The notes under the pieces: model-generated
Told to the model about the DNA's origin: nothing
The model's input: only the letters and a program-made list of their open reading frames with translations
Database searches by the model: none
Translations under genes and position numbers: made by a program
From: Corynebacterium afermentans subsp. lipophilum
Lineage (GTDB): Bacteria > Actinomycetota > Actinomycetes > Mycobacteriales > Mycobacteriaceae
Reading direction: 5' to 3'
Assembly (NCBI RefSeq): GCF_030408375.1
Contig: NZ_CP046530.1
Span: forward strand, 1,674,001 to 1,738,000
DNA: 64,000 bases
In this document: positions 51,469 to 60,807 of the stretch, piece after piece
Position numbering within the stretch: the stretch's first letter is position 1
Layout of the letters: every line of letters starts with the position of its first letter

Positions 51469-53604
51469 GTGACCAACGTTGCCCTGCTTCACGCCCTCGC
51501 CGAGTCCTATGGCTTCGGCACGTCCTACCGCGCCTCGAACGGGCTGGTCACCGAGCCGCCCGCCGAGTCGTTTATCAAGCTGCTGCGGGCCTTGGGGCTT
51601 TCGCTTCACGACGACCCGTCGGACGAAGAACTCCAATTCCACCTCGATGCCCGCCGTGAATTTTGGGCGACCAGGCCCATGCCGCCGTGCGTGGTGGCCA
51701 CCGAGGGCACGGAGAAACACTTCAACGTGCACGTCCACGACGGGCACTACGCGCACTGCTGGATCCGGCTGGAAGACGGCTCGTCGCGCGACGCGTACCA
51801 GGACGAGAACTGGGCCCCGCCGTTCACCGCCGCCGACGGCACCGTGTGGGGCGAGGCCACCTTCCACGTGCCGGGCGACCTTCCGGCCGGCTACCACGAG
51901 CTGCACTTGGAATCCGACAATTTGGACGAGGTCTGCCCGCTGATCGTGGCGCCGGCTTCCTTGTCCACCAACGCCGAGGTGGTGCGCGAGCCGGTGTGGG
52001 GCGTGATGGCGCAGCTGTACTCTGTGCGCTCGCTGGAGTCCTGGGGCATAGGCGACTTCCACGACCTCGGCGCGATCGCCGAGGCGGTGGCCGCCGAGGG
52101 CGCGGACTACCTGTTGATCAACCCGGTGCACGCCGCCGAGCCCGTCCCGCCGATCGAGGACTCGCCGTACCTGCCCACCTCCCGCCGGTTTGTCAACCCG
52201 ATCTACATCGCGGTGGAGCAGGTTCCGGAGTTTGGGCTGTTGGACGAGGGGGACCGGGAGGACGTCGCAAAGCTTGCTGCGGAGTTCAAGGCGATGAACC
52301 ACACCGCGGAGCCGCTGGAGCGCGACCGGATTTTCGCCGCGAAGCTGGCGGCACTGCGCACGCTGTTTTACCTCGCGGCGGCGGACGAGGCGCGCACGCG
52401 GGACTTCGAGCTGTTTTGCGAGGTTGAAGGCGAGGGGCTGCGGCAGTTCGCCGAGTGGTGCGCGGCGCAGGCCAGCGAGTCGGAGCACCACGGCGCGCCG
52501 CGGCATGCGGGCGAGGACCCGCAGGAGCTGGTGCAGTTTTACATGTGGCTGCAGTTCATCGCCGACGAGCAGCGCCGCGTGGCGCAGGAGCGGGCGGTGG
52601 CGGCAGGCATGCGGCTGGGCATTATGACCGACCTGGCGGTGGGCATCCACCCCGGCGGTGCCGATGCGGCGACGTTGCACGAGGTGCTGGTGCCGGATGC
52701 GTCAGTGGGCGCGCCGCCGGACCAGTACTCGCAGCAGGGCCAGGACTGGTCACAGCCGCCGTGGAACCCGCAGCAGCTGGCGGAAGCCGGCTACGGGCCG
52801 TGGCGCGATCTGCTGCGCACCGTGCTGCGCCACTCCGGCGGCATCCGCGTCGACCACGTGCTGGGGCTGTTCCGCCTGTTCTGGCTGCCGCGCATGGACA
52901 CCCCGATGCACGGCGCATACATGAACTACGACTTCGAAGCCATGGTCGGCGTGTTAGTGCTCGAGGCGCAGCGCGCCGGCGCCGTGATGGTGGGCGAAGA
53001 CCTGGGCACGTTCGAGCCGTGGGTGCAGGACGTGCTTCGCGACAAGGGCATCCTCGGCACCTCCGTGCTGTGGTTCGAGTCCGTGCCGCCGGAGGCGCCG
53101 CGGCCGTCGCAGCAGTACCGCAACCTGGCGCTGACCGCGGTGGGCACCCACGACCTGCCGCCCACCGCCGGGTATTTGGAGGGCGCGCACAACGCGCTGC
53201 GCCACAAGCTCGGGCTGGTCAAAGAGTCGCTGGAGGAGCTCAACGCCACCGATGCGGTGTGGATCTCGCAGGTGCTCGCCGCCGCCCAGGCGGAGGGGGC
53301 GTTCGACGGCACACCGCTGGCCGACGTGGACTTTCTCGACCGGGACCTTGGCGAGTACGACGACGTGGACACCCTCGTCGAGGGGCTGACCCGCTTTGTC
53401 GCCTCCACCCCGTCCGCAATGACGTGCACGAACCTGGTGGACATGGTGGGCGACACCCGCATTCAAAACCAGCCGGGCACCAACCGCGAGATGTACTCCA
53501 ACTGGTGCATCCCGCTTTGCGACGCCTCCGGCACCCCCGTCCTCATCGAAGACCTCCCCGACGTCGCGCTGTTCACGCGCATCGCCGAAGCGAGCGCGCG
53601 CTAG
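51469..53604 (+). CDS. malQ: 4-alpha-glucanotransferase
   Basis: A 711-residue GH77 amylomaltase for maltodextrin use. An N-terminal beta domain precedes the barrel; motifs are VWGVMAQLYSVRSLESWGIG, SPYLPTSRRFVNPIYIAVE, the nucleophile region SGGIRVDHVLGLFRLFWLP, acid/base VMVGEDLGTFEPWVQDVL and GTHDLPPTAGYLEG. I use GTG 51469, because CACAAT ends 7 bases before it and VTNVALLHALAESYG fits the homologue start; ATG 51460 is the alternative. Divergent from fadD. Confidence 0.93.
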   Translation: MTNVALLHALAESYGFGTSYRASNGLVTEPPAESFIKLLRALGLSLHDDPSDEELQFHLDARREFWATRPMPPCVVATEGTEKHFNVHVHDGHYAHCWIRLEDGSSRDAYQDENWAPPFTAADGTVWGEATFHVPGDLPAGYHELHLESDNLDEVCPLIVAPASLSTNAEVVREPVWGVMAQLYSVRSLESWGIGDFHDLGAIAEAVAAEGADYLLINPVHAAEPVPPIEDSPYLPTSRRFVNPIYIAVEQVPEFGLLDEGDREDVAKLAAEFKAMNHTAEPLERDRIFAAKLAALRTLFYLAAADEARTRDFELFCEVEGEGLRQFAEWCAAQASESEHHGAPRHAGEDPQELVQFYMWLQFIADEQRRVAQERAVAAGMRLGIMTDLAVGIHPGGADAATLHEVLVPDASVGAPPDQYSQQGQDWSQPPWNPQQLAEAGYGPWRDLLRTVLRHSGGIRVDHVLGLFRLFWLPRMDTPMHGAYMNYDFEAMVGVLVLEAQRAGAVMVGEDLGTFEPWVQDVLRDKGILGTSVLWFESVPPEAPRPSQQYRNLALTAVGTHDLPPTAGYLEGAHNALRHKLGLVKESLEELNATDAVWISQVLAAAQAEGAFDGTPLADVDFLDRDLGEYDDVDTLVEGLTRFVASTPSAMTCTNLVDMVGDTRIQNQPGTNREMYSNWCIPLCDASGTPVLIEDLPDVALFTRIAEASAR

Positions 53605-53621
53605 CACTCGCTCCGCTCGCG

Positions 53622-53762
53622 CTAGAGGGCGCTGACGATCGCCGCGACGACTACGAGCGCGATGAGTACCCACATCACCTGGGTCACCCGCGACTGCGGG
53701 TACTTGCGCTGCGGCTTGGGCAGCTTCTGATCCTGCTTGCGCAGCTCTTCCGGGTTGGCCAT
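53622..53762 (-). CDS. 46-residue single-pass membrane protein
   Basis: A short gene: 25 charged residues (ANPEELRKQDQKLPKPQRKY) then one membrane segment (VTQVMWVLIALVVVAAIVSA). TAGGCT ends 8 bases before ATG 53762, so it has a leaderless promoter. It ends 17 bases past the convergent malQ. No family recognised; codon use is good for the organism. Confidence 0.7.
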   Translation of the reverse strand: MANPEELRKQDQKLPKPQRKYPQSRVTQVMWVLIALVVVAAIVSAL

Positions 53763-53786
53763 GGTGTGTAAGCCTAGCGCCGCAAG

Positions 53787-53951
53787 CTAGCGGCGGGAAA
53801 CCAGGCGGGCCGCGGCACGCGCGACGCCATCGACGATGCGCAGCAGCGCGTAGCCAGCCGCGGCGCACAAAGGCGCGGCGGCGGCGAGGATCACGGGCAC
53901 CTGCAGCCAGGGGCTTAAGCCCATCACCCAGCCGAGCAACACGCTGCTCAT
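53787..53951 (-). CDS. 54-residue membrane protein coupled to the trypsin-like protease
   Basis: ATG 53951 shares its A with the TGA stop of the protease gene (TGATG). The product is hydrophobic (WLQVPVILAAAAPLCAAAGY), with a basic tail (ARAAARLVSRR), so one or two membrane passes are likely. Strict overlap implies co-translation with the protease and possibly a complex. No family recognised. Confidence 0.65.
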   Translation of the reverse strand: MSSVLLGWVMGLSPWLQVPVILAAAAPLCAAAGYALLRIVDGVARAAARLVSRR

Positions 53952-55192
53952 CAGATCAGGCCCATCATGTAGGCGATCGCCGGCGCGAGCGCCGCCACGG
54001 TGGCCACGACGCCGAGGGTGATCAGCAGTGCGTTGGCGGCGCTGCGGTCGCGGGTCTCCTCCGCGGCGTCCTCGCTGCTTGGCTCCTGCTCCCCCGCCTG
54101 CACCTCAGGCGTGACCACGGGCGGCTCACTCGGCACACTCGACGGCGTGGCCGCGCCGACCGGGATCGGCGCCTGCATCGTCGCGGCCGGGACCACCACC
54201 GACCGCTTCGTCGGCCCAGCAATGTGGATGGTGTTGCCGGACACCGACGTCACCGCGGGCGCCGGCTCGCGGGTGGGCTGCGGCGACGCCCCCGGCGCTC
54301 CCGGGGCTTCAGAGACAGGCGCGGGCTCGCGCGTGATCTCCGCAACGGGGGTCACCACCGTGCTGCGCACCGGGGACGGCGCCGCCGGCGCTTTCCTGCT
54401 CGGCGAAGGTGGCGTTGTCGTCGCGGCGAAGTGGGAGCGGAGGAAGGCGTCGATGCGTGCGTCGTCGTATAGCGCGCCGCTTTGCAGGGAGCTTGCGCGC
54501 TCAAAGCCGACGACCTCCTCGCCGCTTTCGTCCACGAGCGCGTTCGCCCCGGACATCACACCGACGAGCCCGCGGCCCGGCGCGTAGACGGGCCCGCCGG
54601 AGTCGCCGTAGTCGGGCATCCCAGGGGCGTCGAAGTAGATGGTTTTCTCAATCATGCCCACAAACGGCCCGCAGGCGGCTTCGGTGGTGCCGCCGTGGGA
54701 GGCGTAGCCGTGGTAGCACAGGGTCTCGCCGGGTTCGAGGTCCTGGATGGGCATGTACTCGCCGCCGTAAGGGTTCGCGCCGACTTCGACGCCGTTGAAC
54801 CAGTAGATCACCGCCCAGTCGTTGGCGTTGGAGGCGCCGTAGTAGGCGGCGGCCGGATAGATCATGCCGGCAGGGGTGGACATCTCGCGGCCCTTGCTGT
54901 CGGCGAGGTAGACCAGCGAGCCGGTTTGCCAGGCCCTGTCGGCCCTGTCGGCGCAGTGCCCGGCGGTGTAACTGCGGCGCTGCTCAGGGTCGTTGTAGCC
55001 GATGGTGCAGGCGGTGAGGCTGTCGTTTCCAATGTTGTCCACGAACATGCGGGCACCTTGCTTGACCACGAGACGCTCCGCCGCCGGCGCCTCCGCCCCA
55101 ACCACAAGACCGGAGGCTGCCAGCGCGGACGCCGCGGCGAGCGCGGCGAAGCGTGCGCCCACGCGGGGGCGTCGCACAGTTGCGTCCGCCAT
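53951..55192 (-). CDS. membrane-anchored trypsin-like (S1) serine protease
   Basis: A 413-residue protein: signal peptide (RFAALAAASALAASGLVVGA), S1 domain with His in SYTAGHCAD, Asp in SNANDWAVIYW and Ser in PDYGDSGGPVYAPGRG, then about 120 proline/threonine-rich residues and a C-terminal membrane anchor (ALLITLGVVATVAALAPAIA). The triad is intact, so it should be active outside the membrane. ATG 55192 has AAGGAAAG upstream. The substrate is unknown; it overlaps a tiny membrane-protein gene. Confidence 0.9.
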   Translation of the reverse strand: MADATVRRPRVGARFAALAAASALAASGLVVGAEAPAAERLVVKQGARMFVDNIGNDSLTACTIGYNDPEQRRSYTAGHCADRADRAWQTGSLVYLADSKGREMSTPAGMIYPAAAYYGASNANDWAVIYWFNGVEVGANPYGGEYMPIQDLEPGETLCYHGYASHGGTTEAACGPFVGMIEKTIYFDAPGMPDYGDSGGPVYAPGRGLVGVMSGANALVDESGEEVVGFERASSLQSGALYDDARIDAFLRSHFAATTTPPSPSRKAPAAPSPVRSTVVTPVAEITREPAPVSEAPGAPGASPQPTREPAPAVTSVSGNTIHIAGPTKRSVVVPAATMQAPIPVGAATPSSVPSEPPVVTPEVQAGEQEPSSEDAAEETRDRSAANALLITLGVVATVAALAPAIAYMMGLI

Positions 55193-55287
55193 ACAGCTTT
55201 CCTTGTCTTGTTTTTTAACGGTGGATTGACTCCGAGAACTGTACCCACCAAATTGCGGAAACGGTAGACGAGAGCAGCTACCCGCCG

Positions 55288-57243
55288 CTAGGCATCGGTG
55301 CCGGCGAGCCCGCGGCGCTCGAGCAGCGGGCGGGTGTCCTTGTCGCGGCCGCGGAATGCACGGTAGGCCTCCGCGTAGTCGCGCGAGGAGCCCTTGGACA
55401 GGATCGTCTCGCGGAACTTCGCGCCGGTTTCCCGGTTGATGCCCTCCTCGGCGACGAGCTGGTAGCCGTCCGCATCTAGCGCCTCGGCCCACAGGTAGGA
55501 GTAGTAGCCCGCGGAGTAGCCGCCGGCGAAGATGTGGTTGAACCAGGTGGAGCGGTAGCGCGGCTCCAACCCCTCGACGTCCAGGCCGAGATCGCGCAGG
55601 ACGTCTGCTTCGAAGGCGTCGATGTCCGAAGGGATGTCGTCGGTAAGCGAGTGCCATGCAAGGTCGATCGCTGATGCCGCGAGGTACTCGGCGGTGGTAA
55701 AGCCCTGGCCGAACTGGCGCGAGGCCTCCATCGCCTCCAGCAGCGGCGTCGGGATGACTTCGCCGGTGTCCACGTGGCGGGCGTAGTTGCGGGCGATCTC
55801 CGGGGCGAAGGCGTAGTTCTCGTTGATCTGGGAGGGAAACTCCACCCAGTCGCGCGGGACGTTGGTGCCGGAGTGCGAGGGATAGCGCACGTCGGAGAGC
55901 AGGCCGTGCAGGGCATGGCCGAACTCGTGGAACAGGGTGGTCACCTCGTCGATGGTGAGCAGGTTGGAGCTAATCGACATGACGTTGACCACCACCGGCT
56001 TCGTCCCGGCGAGGTGGGACTGGTCCACAAACGAGCTCATCCACGCGCCGCCGCGCTTGGACGGGCGGGCGTTGTAGTCGGTGAGCAGCAGCCCGATGCC
56101 GGTGCCGTCTTCTTCCTTGACCTCCCACACGTCCACGTCGTCGCGGTAGCCGGCCAAATCCTCGCGCTTTTGCACCGTGATGCCGTACAGCAGGTTAGCG
56201 GCATAAAAGACGCCGTCGGTGAGCACCTGCTCGAGCGGGAAGTACTTGCGCAGCTCCGCCTCGTCGATGCCGAGCTCCTCCTCGCGGCGCTTGGCCTGCC
56301 AGTACGGCCAATCCGCGCCGCCGAGCTCCTCGCCGGCCAGCTCGCCGGCGAGTTTGCGCTCGGCCTCGGCGTTCGCGGCCGCCGCCGGCGCCAGGTCGGC
56401 GATGAGCTGGCGCGCTGCCGCGGCGGTGCCGGCGGTCTCCTCCGCGATGACGTAGTCGGCGTGCGTGTCAAAGCCGAGCAGCTTCGCGCGCTCCTGGCGC
56501 AGACGCACCGATTCCAGCACGATGTCCGGGTTGGTGTCCTTGCCGCGGGCACGGGAGGCGTCGAAAAGCTTGTGGCGCGCAGAGGACTCCTCGAGCTCCG
56601 ATTGCAGCGCCTGGGTGGTGGGCAGCTCGATCGGCACCACGTAGCGCCCGCCGTCCTCGTAGGCGGCGAGCTGGTCGTCGGAGAGCCCCGCGAGTTCGTC
56701 GCGGGTGAGCTCCACCGCGAGCTTCTTCGTGTCCGCCAGCAGGTTGCGGCCGAAGCGCTCGGACAGCTCGCTCAAGCGCTGGTTGATCTCCTGCAGGCGC
56801 GACTTGCCGGCGGCGTCCAGGTCGGCGCCGCGGCGGGTGAAGCGGCGCAGCAGCTCGTCGTGCAGCCTGCGCGATTCGGCGTCTTCCGGCACGTCGATGC
56901 CCTTGATGCGCTGGTAGAGCGCGTCGTTCTGGTAGATCGAGTCCACGTGCGCCGACAACTTCGGCACGATGCGGTCCGCCACCGCGTCGAATTCGTCGGT
57001 GGAGTCGGTGCCCTGCAGGTTGAAGAACCAGGACATCACCCGGTCCAGGTCTTGCCCGGCCAGCTCGAAGGCTTCGACGGTGTTTTCCCACGTCGGGGTG
57101 TCTGCCGTGGTGATGTCGGCGATTTCCGCGGCGTGGCGCTTCAGCGCTTCTTCAAACGCGGGCTCCACGTGCTCCAGCCGGATCGCGGCGAAGTCCGGCA
57201 GGTTGTACGGCAGGGTCGAGGGGGTCAGAAGCGGGTTTGTCAT
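55288..57243 (-). CDS. M3-family zinc metallopeptidase (Dcp/oligopeptidase A-like)
   Basis: A 651-residue cytoplasmic peptidase. The zinc site TTLFHEFGHALHGLLSDVRY has H-E-x-x-H and the downstream glutamate region follows; N-terminal LPYNLPDFAAIRLEHVEPAF is the M3 start. It degrades short peptides. ATG 57243 has TACACT ending 7 bases upstream; the divergent gene uses an adjacent leaderless promoter. Confidence 0.94.
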   Translation of the reverse strand: MTNPLLTPSTLPYNLPDFAAIRLEHVEPAFEEALKRHAAEIADITTADTPTWENTVEAFELAGQDLDRVMSWFFNLQGTDSTDEFDAVADRIVPKLSAHVDSIYQNDALYQRIKGIDVPEDAESRRLHDELLRRFTRRGADLDAAGKSRLQEINQRLSELSERFGRNLLADTKKLAVELTRDELAGLSDDQLAAYEDGGRYVVPIELPTTQALQSELEESSARHKLFDASRARGKDTNPDIVLESVRLRQERAKLLGFDTHADYVIAEETAGTAAAARQLIADLAPAAAANAEAERKLAGELAGEELGGADWPYWQAKRREEELGIDEAELRKYFPLEQVLTDGVFYAANLLYGITVQKREDLAGYRDDVDVWEVKEEDGTGIGLLLTDYNARPSKRGGAWMSSFVDQSHLAGTKPVVVNVMSISSNLLTIDEVTTLFHEFGHALHGLLSDVRYPSHSGTNVPRDWVEFPSQINENYAFAPEIARNYARHVDTGEVIPTPLLEAMEASRQFGQGFTTAEYLAASAIDLAWHSLTDDIPSDIDAFEADVLRDLGLDVEGLEPRYRSTWFNHIFAGGYSAGYYSYLWAEALDADGYQLVAEEGINRETGAKFRETILSKGSSRDYAEAYRAFRGRDKDTRPLLERRGLAGTDA

Positions 57244-57275
57244 GGCGGTCAGTGTATGCGGATACGATCTGCCGC
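57244..57275. promoter_or_regulatory. 32-base divergent promoter pair
   Basis: TACACT on the minus strand (57256-57251) and TACGAT on the plus strand (57263-57268) each end 7 bases from their start codons (M3 peptidase and esterase-like gene). Their -35 regions must lie in the opposite gene, so the two promoters interlock. Confidence 0.65.
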
Positions 57276-58049
57276 ATGGGTGAAACGGAAATCACATGCG
57301 CGGCCGGCACCATCGTGGGCACTGCCCGCGGCGGCAAACGCGTCTTCGACGCCATCCCCTACCTCGCCGAAGCGCGCCCCTTCGACGACCCGGCGCCCAT
57401 GGAGCAGGGATTGCTTATCGACGCCACCGCGCCGAACCCCAACGCACTTGCCATCAGCACCCCGGTTAGCGCGCGGCCCGGCACGGACTGCCCCGTGGTG
57501 GTGTGGCTGTCACAACCGGTCGAGCTGGGCGATGGATTCGTCGAGGTGCACGTGCCCCACCGCCGCGGTTTCGAAGGCTTCCTCCCCTTTGCCGCGGACG
57601 CCATCGGGCACTTCCGCGGCGTCGCGGACGTCAAGCTCGCCCTGCGCTGGGTCCAGCAAAACATCGAGGCGTTCGGCGGCGACCCCACCAACATCACCGT
57701 CGTCGGCGCCGGCGAGGAGGCCGCGGTGGCGCTGTGGCTGTGCCGGCGCGACCACTACGCCGGCGAGTTCCGCCGGGTGTGGGCCGCGGATCCGGTGTTC
57801 CCGCGCGCGCCGTACGAGAAACGCAAGTGGATCGTGCGCTACCTGCTGTCCGCGCCGCTGACGCGTGCGAAGCTCAACGAGTTGGCGGAAAATCGGCCGG
57901 CGAGGATTGGGCGGAGCTATCGTCGATACGCAAAGTTCTTCGGACCCATGGGCCCGCAGCCTTACGACGCTGCCGAGCTCGCCGACCTCGCAACCGTGCG
58001 CGTTAAAGAAGCGCTGGACCCGCACGCGATCGCCGAGTTCGCCCGCTAG
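57276..58049 (+). CDS. carboxylesterase-family protein without catalytic serine
   Basis: A 257-residue type B carboxylesterase homologue, shorter than usual. It has the family landmarks GTIVGTARGGKRVFDAIPYL, PVVVWLSQPVELG in place of the oxyanion loop, and ALRWVQQNIEAFGGDPTNIT. The nucleophile elbow, normally F-G-E-S-A-G, reads V-G-A-G-E-E, so the serine is lost. It is probably a non-catalytic remnant or binding protein. Codon use and frame are intact, so it may still be selected. Leaderless layout. Confidence 0.82.
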   Translation: MGETEITCAAGTIVGTARGGKRVFDAIPYLAEARPFDDPAPMEQGLLIDATAPNPNALAISTPVSARPGTDCPVVVWLSQPVELGDGFVEVHVPHRRGFEGFLPFAADAIGHFRGVADVKLALRWVQQNIEAFGGDPTNITVVGAGEEAAVALWLCRRDHYAGEFRRVWAADPVFPRAPYEKRKWIVRYLLSAPLTRAKLNELAENRPARIGRSYRRYAKFFGPMGPQPYDAAELADLATVRVKEALDPHAIAEFAR

Positions 58050-58441
58050 TTGTTCAGGTTGCCCTTGAAGGTGACGTTGCCGATGGTGAACTCCGCGTCC
58101 CACAGGTTGCCGGTGGACACGTCGAAGGGGTATTTCGCGTTCACGGTCGCGCCGGGACCCAGCGGGCGGTCCAGGCCCACGATGTCCACGCCGGCCTCCT
58201 CCGCAATGGGCATGAACTTCGCGTCCTTCATGTCCGGGTTCGAGGTGGAGTTGACGTTGTAGCGCAACTTCGGCTCGAGGGCGTCTTCCGGGAGTGGCGC
58301 GTCCGACTCGTTGGTGATTGCCACCACCACGACCGAGCCGCCGTTCGGCGCATACGAGGAGCCCTGCCACTTGTACGACAGCTCCATCGCCGGGTCCTTC
58401 ACCCGTTCGCCGTTGACTTCGTCGCTGACCAGCGGGGACAT
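58046..58441 (-). CDS. unknown 131-residue protein
   Basis: A strand-rich protein without signal peptide or membrane segment: ELSYKWQGSSYAPNGGSVVV, RYNVNSTSNPDMKDAKFMPI and NLWDAEFTIGNVTFKGNLNN suggest an immunoglobulin-like or DUF4352-like sandwich, but that is a loose guess. ATG 58441 has AGAGG 6 bases upstream. It overlaps the end of the esterase-like gene by 4 bases in convergent orientation. Confidence 0.65.
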   Translation of the reverse strand: MSPLVSDEVNGERVKDPAMELSYKWQGSSYAPNGGSVVVVAITNESDAPLPEDALEPKLRYNVNSTSNPDMKDAKFMPIAEEAGVDIVGLDRPLGPGATVNAKYPFDVSTGNLWDAEFTIGNVTFKGNLNN

Positions 58442-58513
58442 GTGCGCCTCTTCTTTTGTCGCGGTGGGAAGCTTTGCTGCACCACTTTACAGCCCTAGTA
58501 GGGTGTCGAAATT

Positions 58514-60394
58514 ATGCAGTCTTTGATGCGCGTTGTCCGCAGCGCTTCCGCCCTCTGGCCTTTCTATATCGCGGTTGTCGCGGTGTCGACGCTGGTGGCT
58601 GGTCTGGGGTTGGTCACCCCGTTTCTGCTGAGGGAGGCGACGGACACGATCGTGGCCAAACTTGGCGACGCCTCCCTGCCCGACCCCACCCAAACCGTCA
58701 TCTGGCTCGCCGTGGCGCTGTTCGCCGCCGAGGCCATGGCTTCGGTGCTGCGCAACGTCTCCGGCTACTTGGGCGACGTGATGGTCGCGCGGATCCGCCA
58801 GATCCTGTCCACGCGGTATTTTGCCAAGCTGCTGGCACTGCCGCAGCGCTACTACGACAACCAGGTCACCGGCACCATCATCGCCCGGCTGGACCGCTCA
58901 ATCGCCAACGTCACGCAGTTCATCCAGTCGTTCACCAACAACTTCTTGCCCATGCTGATGCAGGTGGCGGCGATTTTGGTCATCACCGCCTACTACTACT
59001 GGCCGTTGACGGTGCTGCTGGCACTGTTGTTCCCGCTGTACACCTGGCTCACCGCGCTGACGTCGAAGCGCTGGCAGGTGTTTGAGAAGAACAAAAACGC
59101 CAACATCGACGAAGGCAACGGCCGCTTCGCCGAGGTTGTCGGCCAGGTGAAGGTGACCAAGTCCTACGGCGCAGAAGTGCGCGAGCTGGAAAAATTCGGC
59201 CGCCACTACGCCAACACCGTGGACATCACCCGCCCCCAGTCGCGCTGGTGGCACTCCATGGACACCCTGCGCGGCGTGGCCATGAACCTAATCTTTTTGG
59301 GCATCTACCTCATCTTGTTCACCCGCACCCTGCACGGGCACTTCACAGTCGGCGAGATGGTCATGCTCATCCAGATGGTCACCATGGCGCGCCAGCCGGT
59401 GACGATGATGAGCTGGATCGTGGATTCCGCGCAGCGCGCCATCGCCGGCTCGCGCGACTACTTCAAGGTGATGGACGAGCCGGTCGAGCCGACCGCCAAC
59501 CGGCAGCTCGTCGCGGCGACGAAGGCGTCGGGTATGCCGGAGGTCGTCGCTAAGCAGCAGGCTCCCCTGCAAGTGCGCGAGCCGGTTATCGCCTTCGAGG
59601 ACGTCACCTTCGAGTACATGGAGGGCGAGCCGGTGCTTCACGACGTCAACTTCACCGCCCACGAAGGCGAAACCATCGCGCTCGTCGGTGAATCCGGCGG
59701 CGGCAAATCCACCATTGTGAACCTGCTGCTGGGGCTGTACCCCATCACCCGCGGCCGGCTGCGCGTGTGCAGCGAAGAACTATCCGAGTTGGACGTGGAG
59801 AAGCTGCGCGCCACCACCGGCGTGGTGTTCCAGGAGGCCGCGCTGTTTTCCGGGTCGGTGTTTGAAAACATCGCCTACGGCAAGCCGGACGCCACGCTCG
59901 AGGAAGTTGTGGAGGTGGCGAAGCGGGCGAACGCCCACGAGTTCATCATGAAGTTCGCGGACGGCTACGACACCGTCATCGGCGAGCGCGGCCTGCGCCT
60001 TTCCGGCGGGCAGCGCCAGCGCGTGGCCGTGGCGCGCGCCATGCTCAAAGACGCGCCGATTTTGATCCTGGACGAGGCCACCTCCGCCCTGGACACCAAA
60101 GCCGAGCGCGCCGTGCAGGCCGGCCTGGACCAGCTGATGCAGGGCCGCACCACCATCATGATCGCGCACCGGTTGTCCACCATCGCGGGGGTAGACACGA
60201 TCATCACACTTCGCGACGGCCACGTGGACGAGATCGGCTCCCCGGAAGAGCTGGCTGTCTCCGGCGGCATCTACTCCGAGCTGTTGCGCCTGACCGCGTC
60301 CTCGTCCGCCGCGGACCGGAAGCGCCTCAAGGCGTTCGGGTTCCACGTCGACGGCGGGGACGGCGAGGACGAGGCAGATGGCGACGAGGCGTAG
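58514..60394 (+). CDS. ABC exporter, fused permease and ATPase
   Basis: A 626-residue half-transporter with six membrane segments in the first 300 residues (IAVVAVSTLVAGLGLVTPFL; MLMQVAAILVITAYYYWPLT; GVAMNLIFLGIYLILFT) and an ATPase with Walker A VGESGGGKSTIVNLLL, signature RLSGGQRQRVAVARAML, Walker B ILILDEATSALD and switch IAHRLST. It works as a dimer; the substrate (lipid, peptide or drug) cannot be read. TAGGGT lies 9 bases before the ATG, so the leader is very short. Confidence 0.92.
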   Translation: MQSLMRVVRSASALWPFYIAVVAVSTLVAGLGLVTPFLLREATDTIVAKLGDASLPDPTQTVIWLAVALFAAEAMASVLRNVSGYLGDVMVARIRQILSTRYFAKLLALPQRYYDNQVTGTIIARLDRSIANVTQFIQSFTNNFLPMLMQVAAILVITAYYYWPLTVLLALLFPLYTWLTALTSKRWQVFEKNKNANIDEGNGRFAEVVGQVKVTKSYGAEVRELEKFGRHYANTVDITRPQSRWWHSMDTLRGVAMNLIFLGIYLILFTRTLHGHFTVGEMVMLIQMVTMARQPVTMMSWIVDSAQRAIAGSRDYFKVMDEPVEPTANRQLVAATKASGMPEVVAKQQAPLQVREPVIAFEDVTFEYMEGEPVLHDVNFTAHEGETIALVGESGGGKSTIVNLLLGLYPITRGRLRVCSEELSELDVEKLRATTGVVFQEAALFSGSVFENIAYGKPDATLEEVVEVAKRANAHEFIMKFADGYDTVIGERGLRLSGGQRQRVAVARAMLKDAPILILDEATSALDTKAERAVQAGLDQLMQGRTTIMIAHRLSTIAGVDTIITLRDGHVDEIGSPEELAVSGGIYSELLRLTASSSAADRKRLKAFGFHVDGGDGEDEADGDEA

Positions 60395-60402
60395 CGCGCT
60401 GA

Positions 60403-60807
60403 CTAGATTGCGACTATCCGGATCAGCTCTTCGAGACCCCGAAAATCAGCTGGGTTGCGAGTGTAAAGGTCGAGGCCCTCCGCCATCGCGCAACTCGCGA
60501 TCAACAGATCGAATGCTCGGCGTGCCGGTTTCCTACCCGACTGGATCACCGCAGCGTAAATGACTGCATATGCGTGAGCAGCGCGTGCATCAAAAGGAAT
60601 GCAGTCGACGAGTTCGCTAATTACATGCGCTTGATTCGCCCGCCTCGCTACTTCAACGGGATCCTTCGCTGCTGCCGGCCCAGCTTGAATTTCCGCCAAC
60701 GTGATAGCTGAGATGGACCACGAGTCTGGGAGCTCATCCGGATCTATCTCGTCGAGGGAAAACAGCACAGACGTATCAAGTAAGCCGTTACTACCCACGA
60801 GGCTCAA
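60403..60807 (-). CDS. PIN-domain RNase toxin (VapC-like)
   Basis: A 134-residue PIN protein. The acidic site residues lie in GLLDTSVLFSLDEIDPDELP (first Asp), SAITLAEIQAG (Glu) and ARRAFDLLIASCAMAEGLDL with YTRNPADFRGLE (last Asps). ATG 60807 lies 17 bases inside the antitoxin gene, which is usual for VapBC. It should cleave tRNA or rRNA when free of antitoxin. Confidence 0.88.
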   Translation of the reverse strand: MSLVGSNGLLDTSVLFSLDEIDPDELPDSWSISAITLAEIQAGPAAAKDPVEVARRANQAHVISELVDCIPFDARAAHAYAVIYAAVIQSGRKPARRAFDLLIASCAMAEGLDLYTRNPADFRGLEELIRIVAI

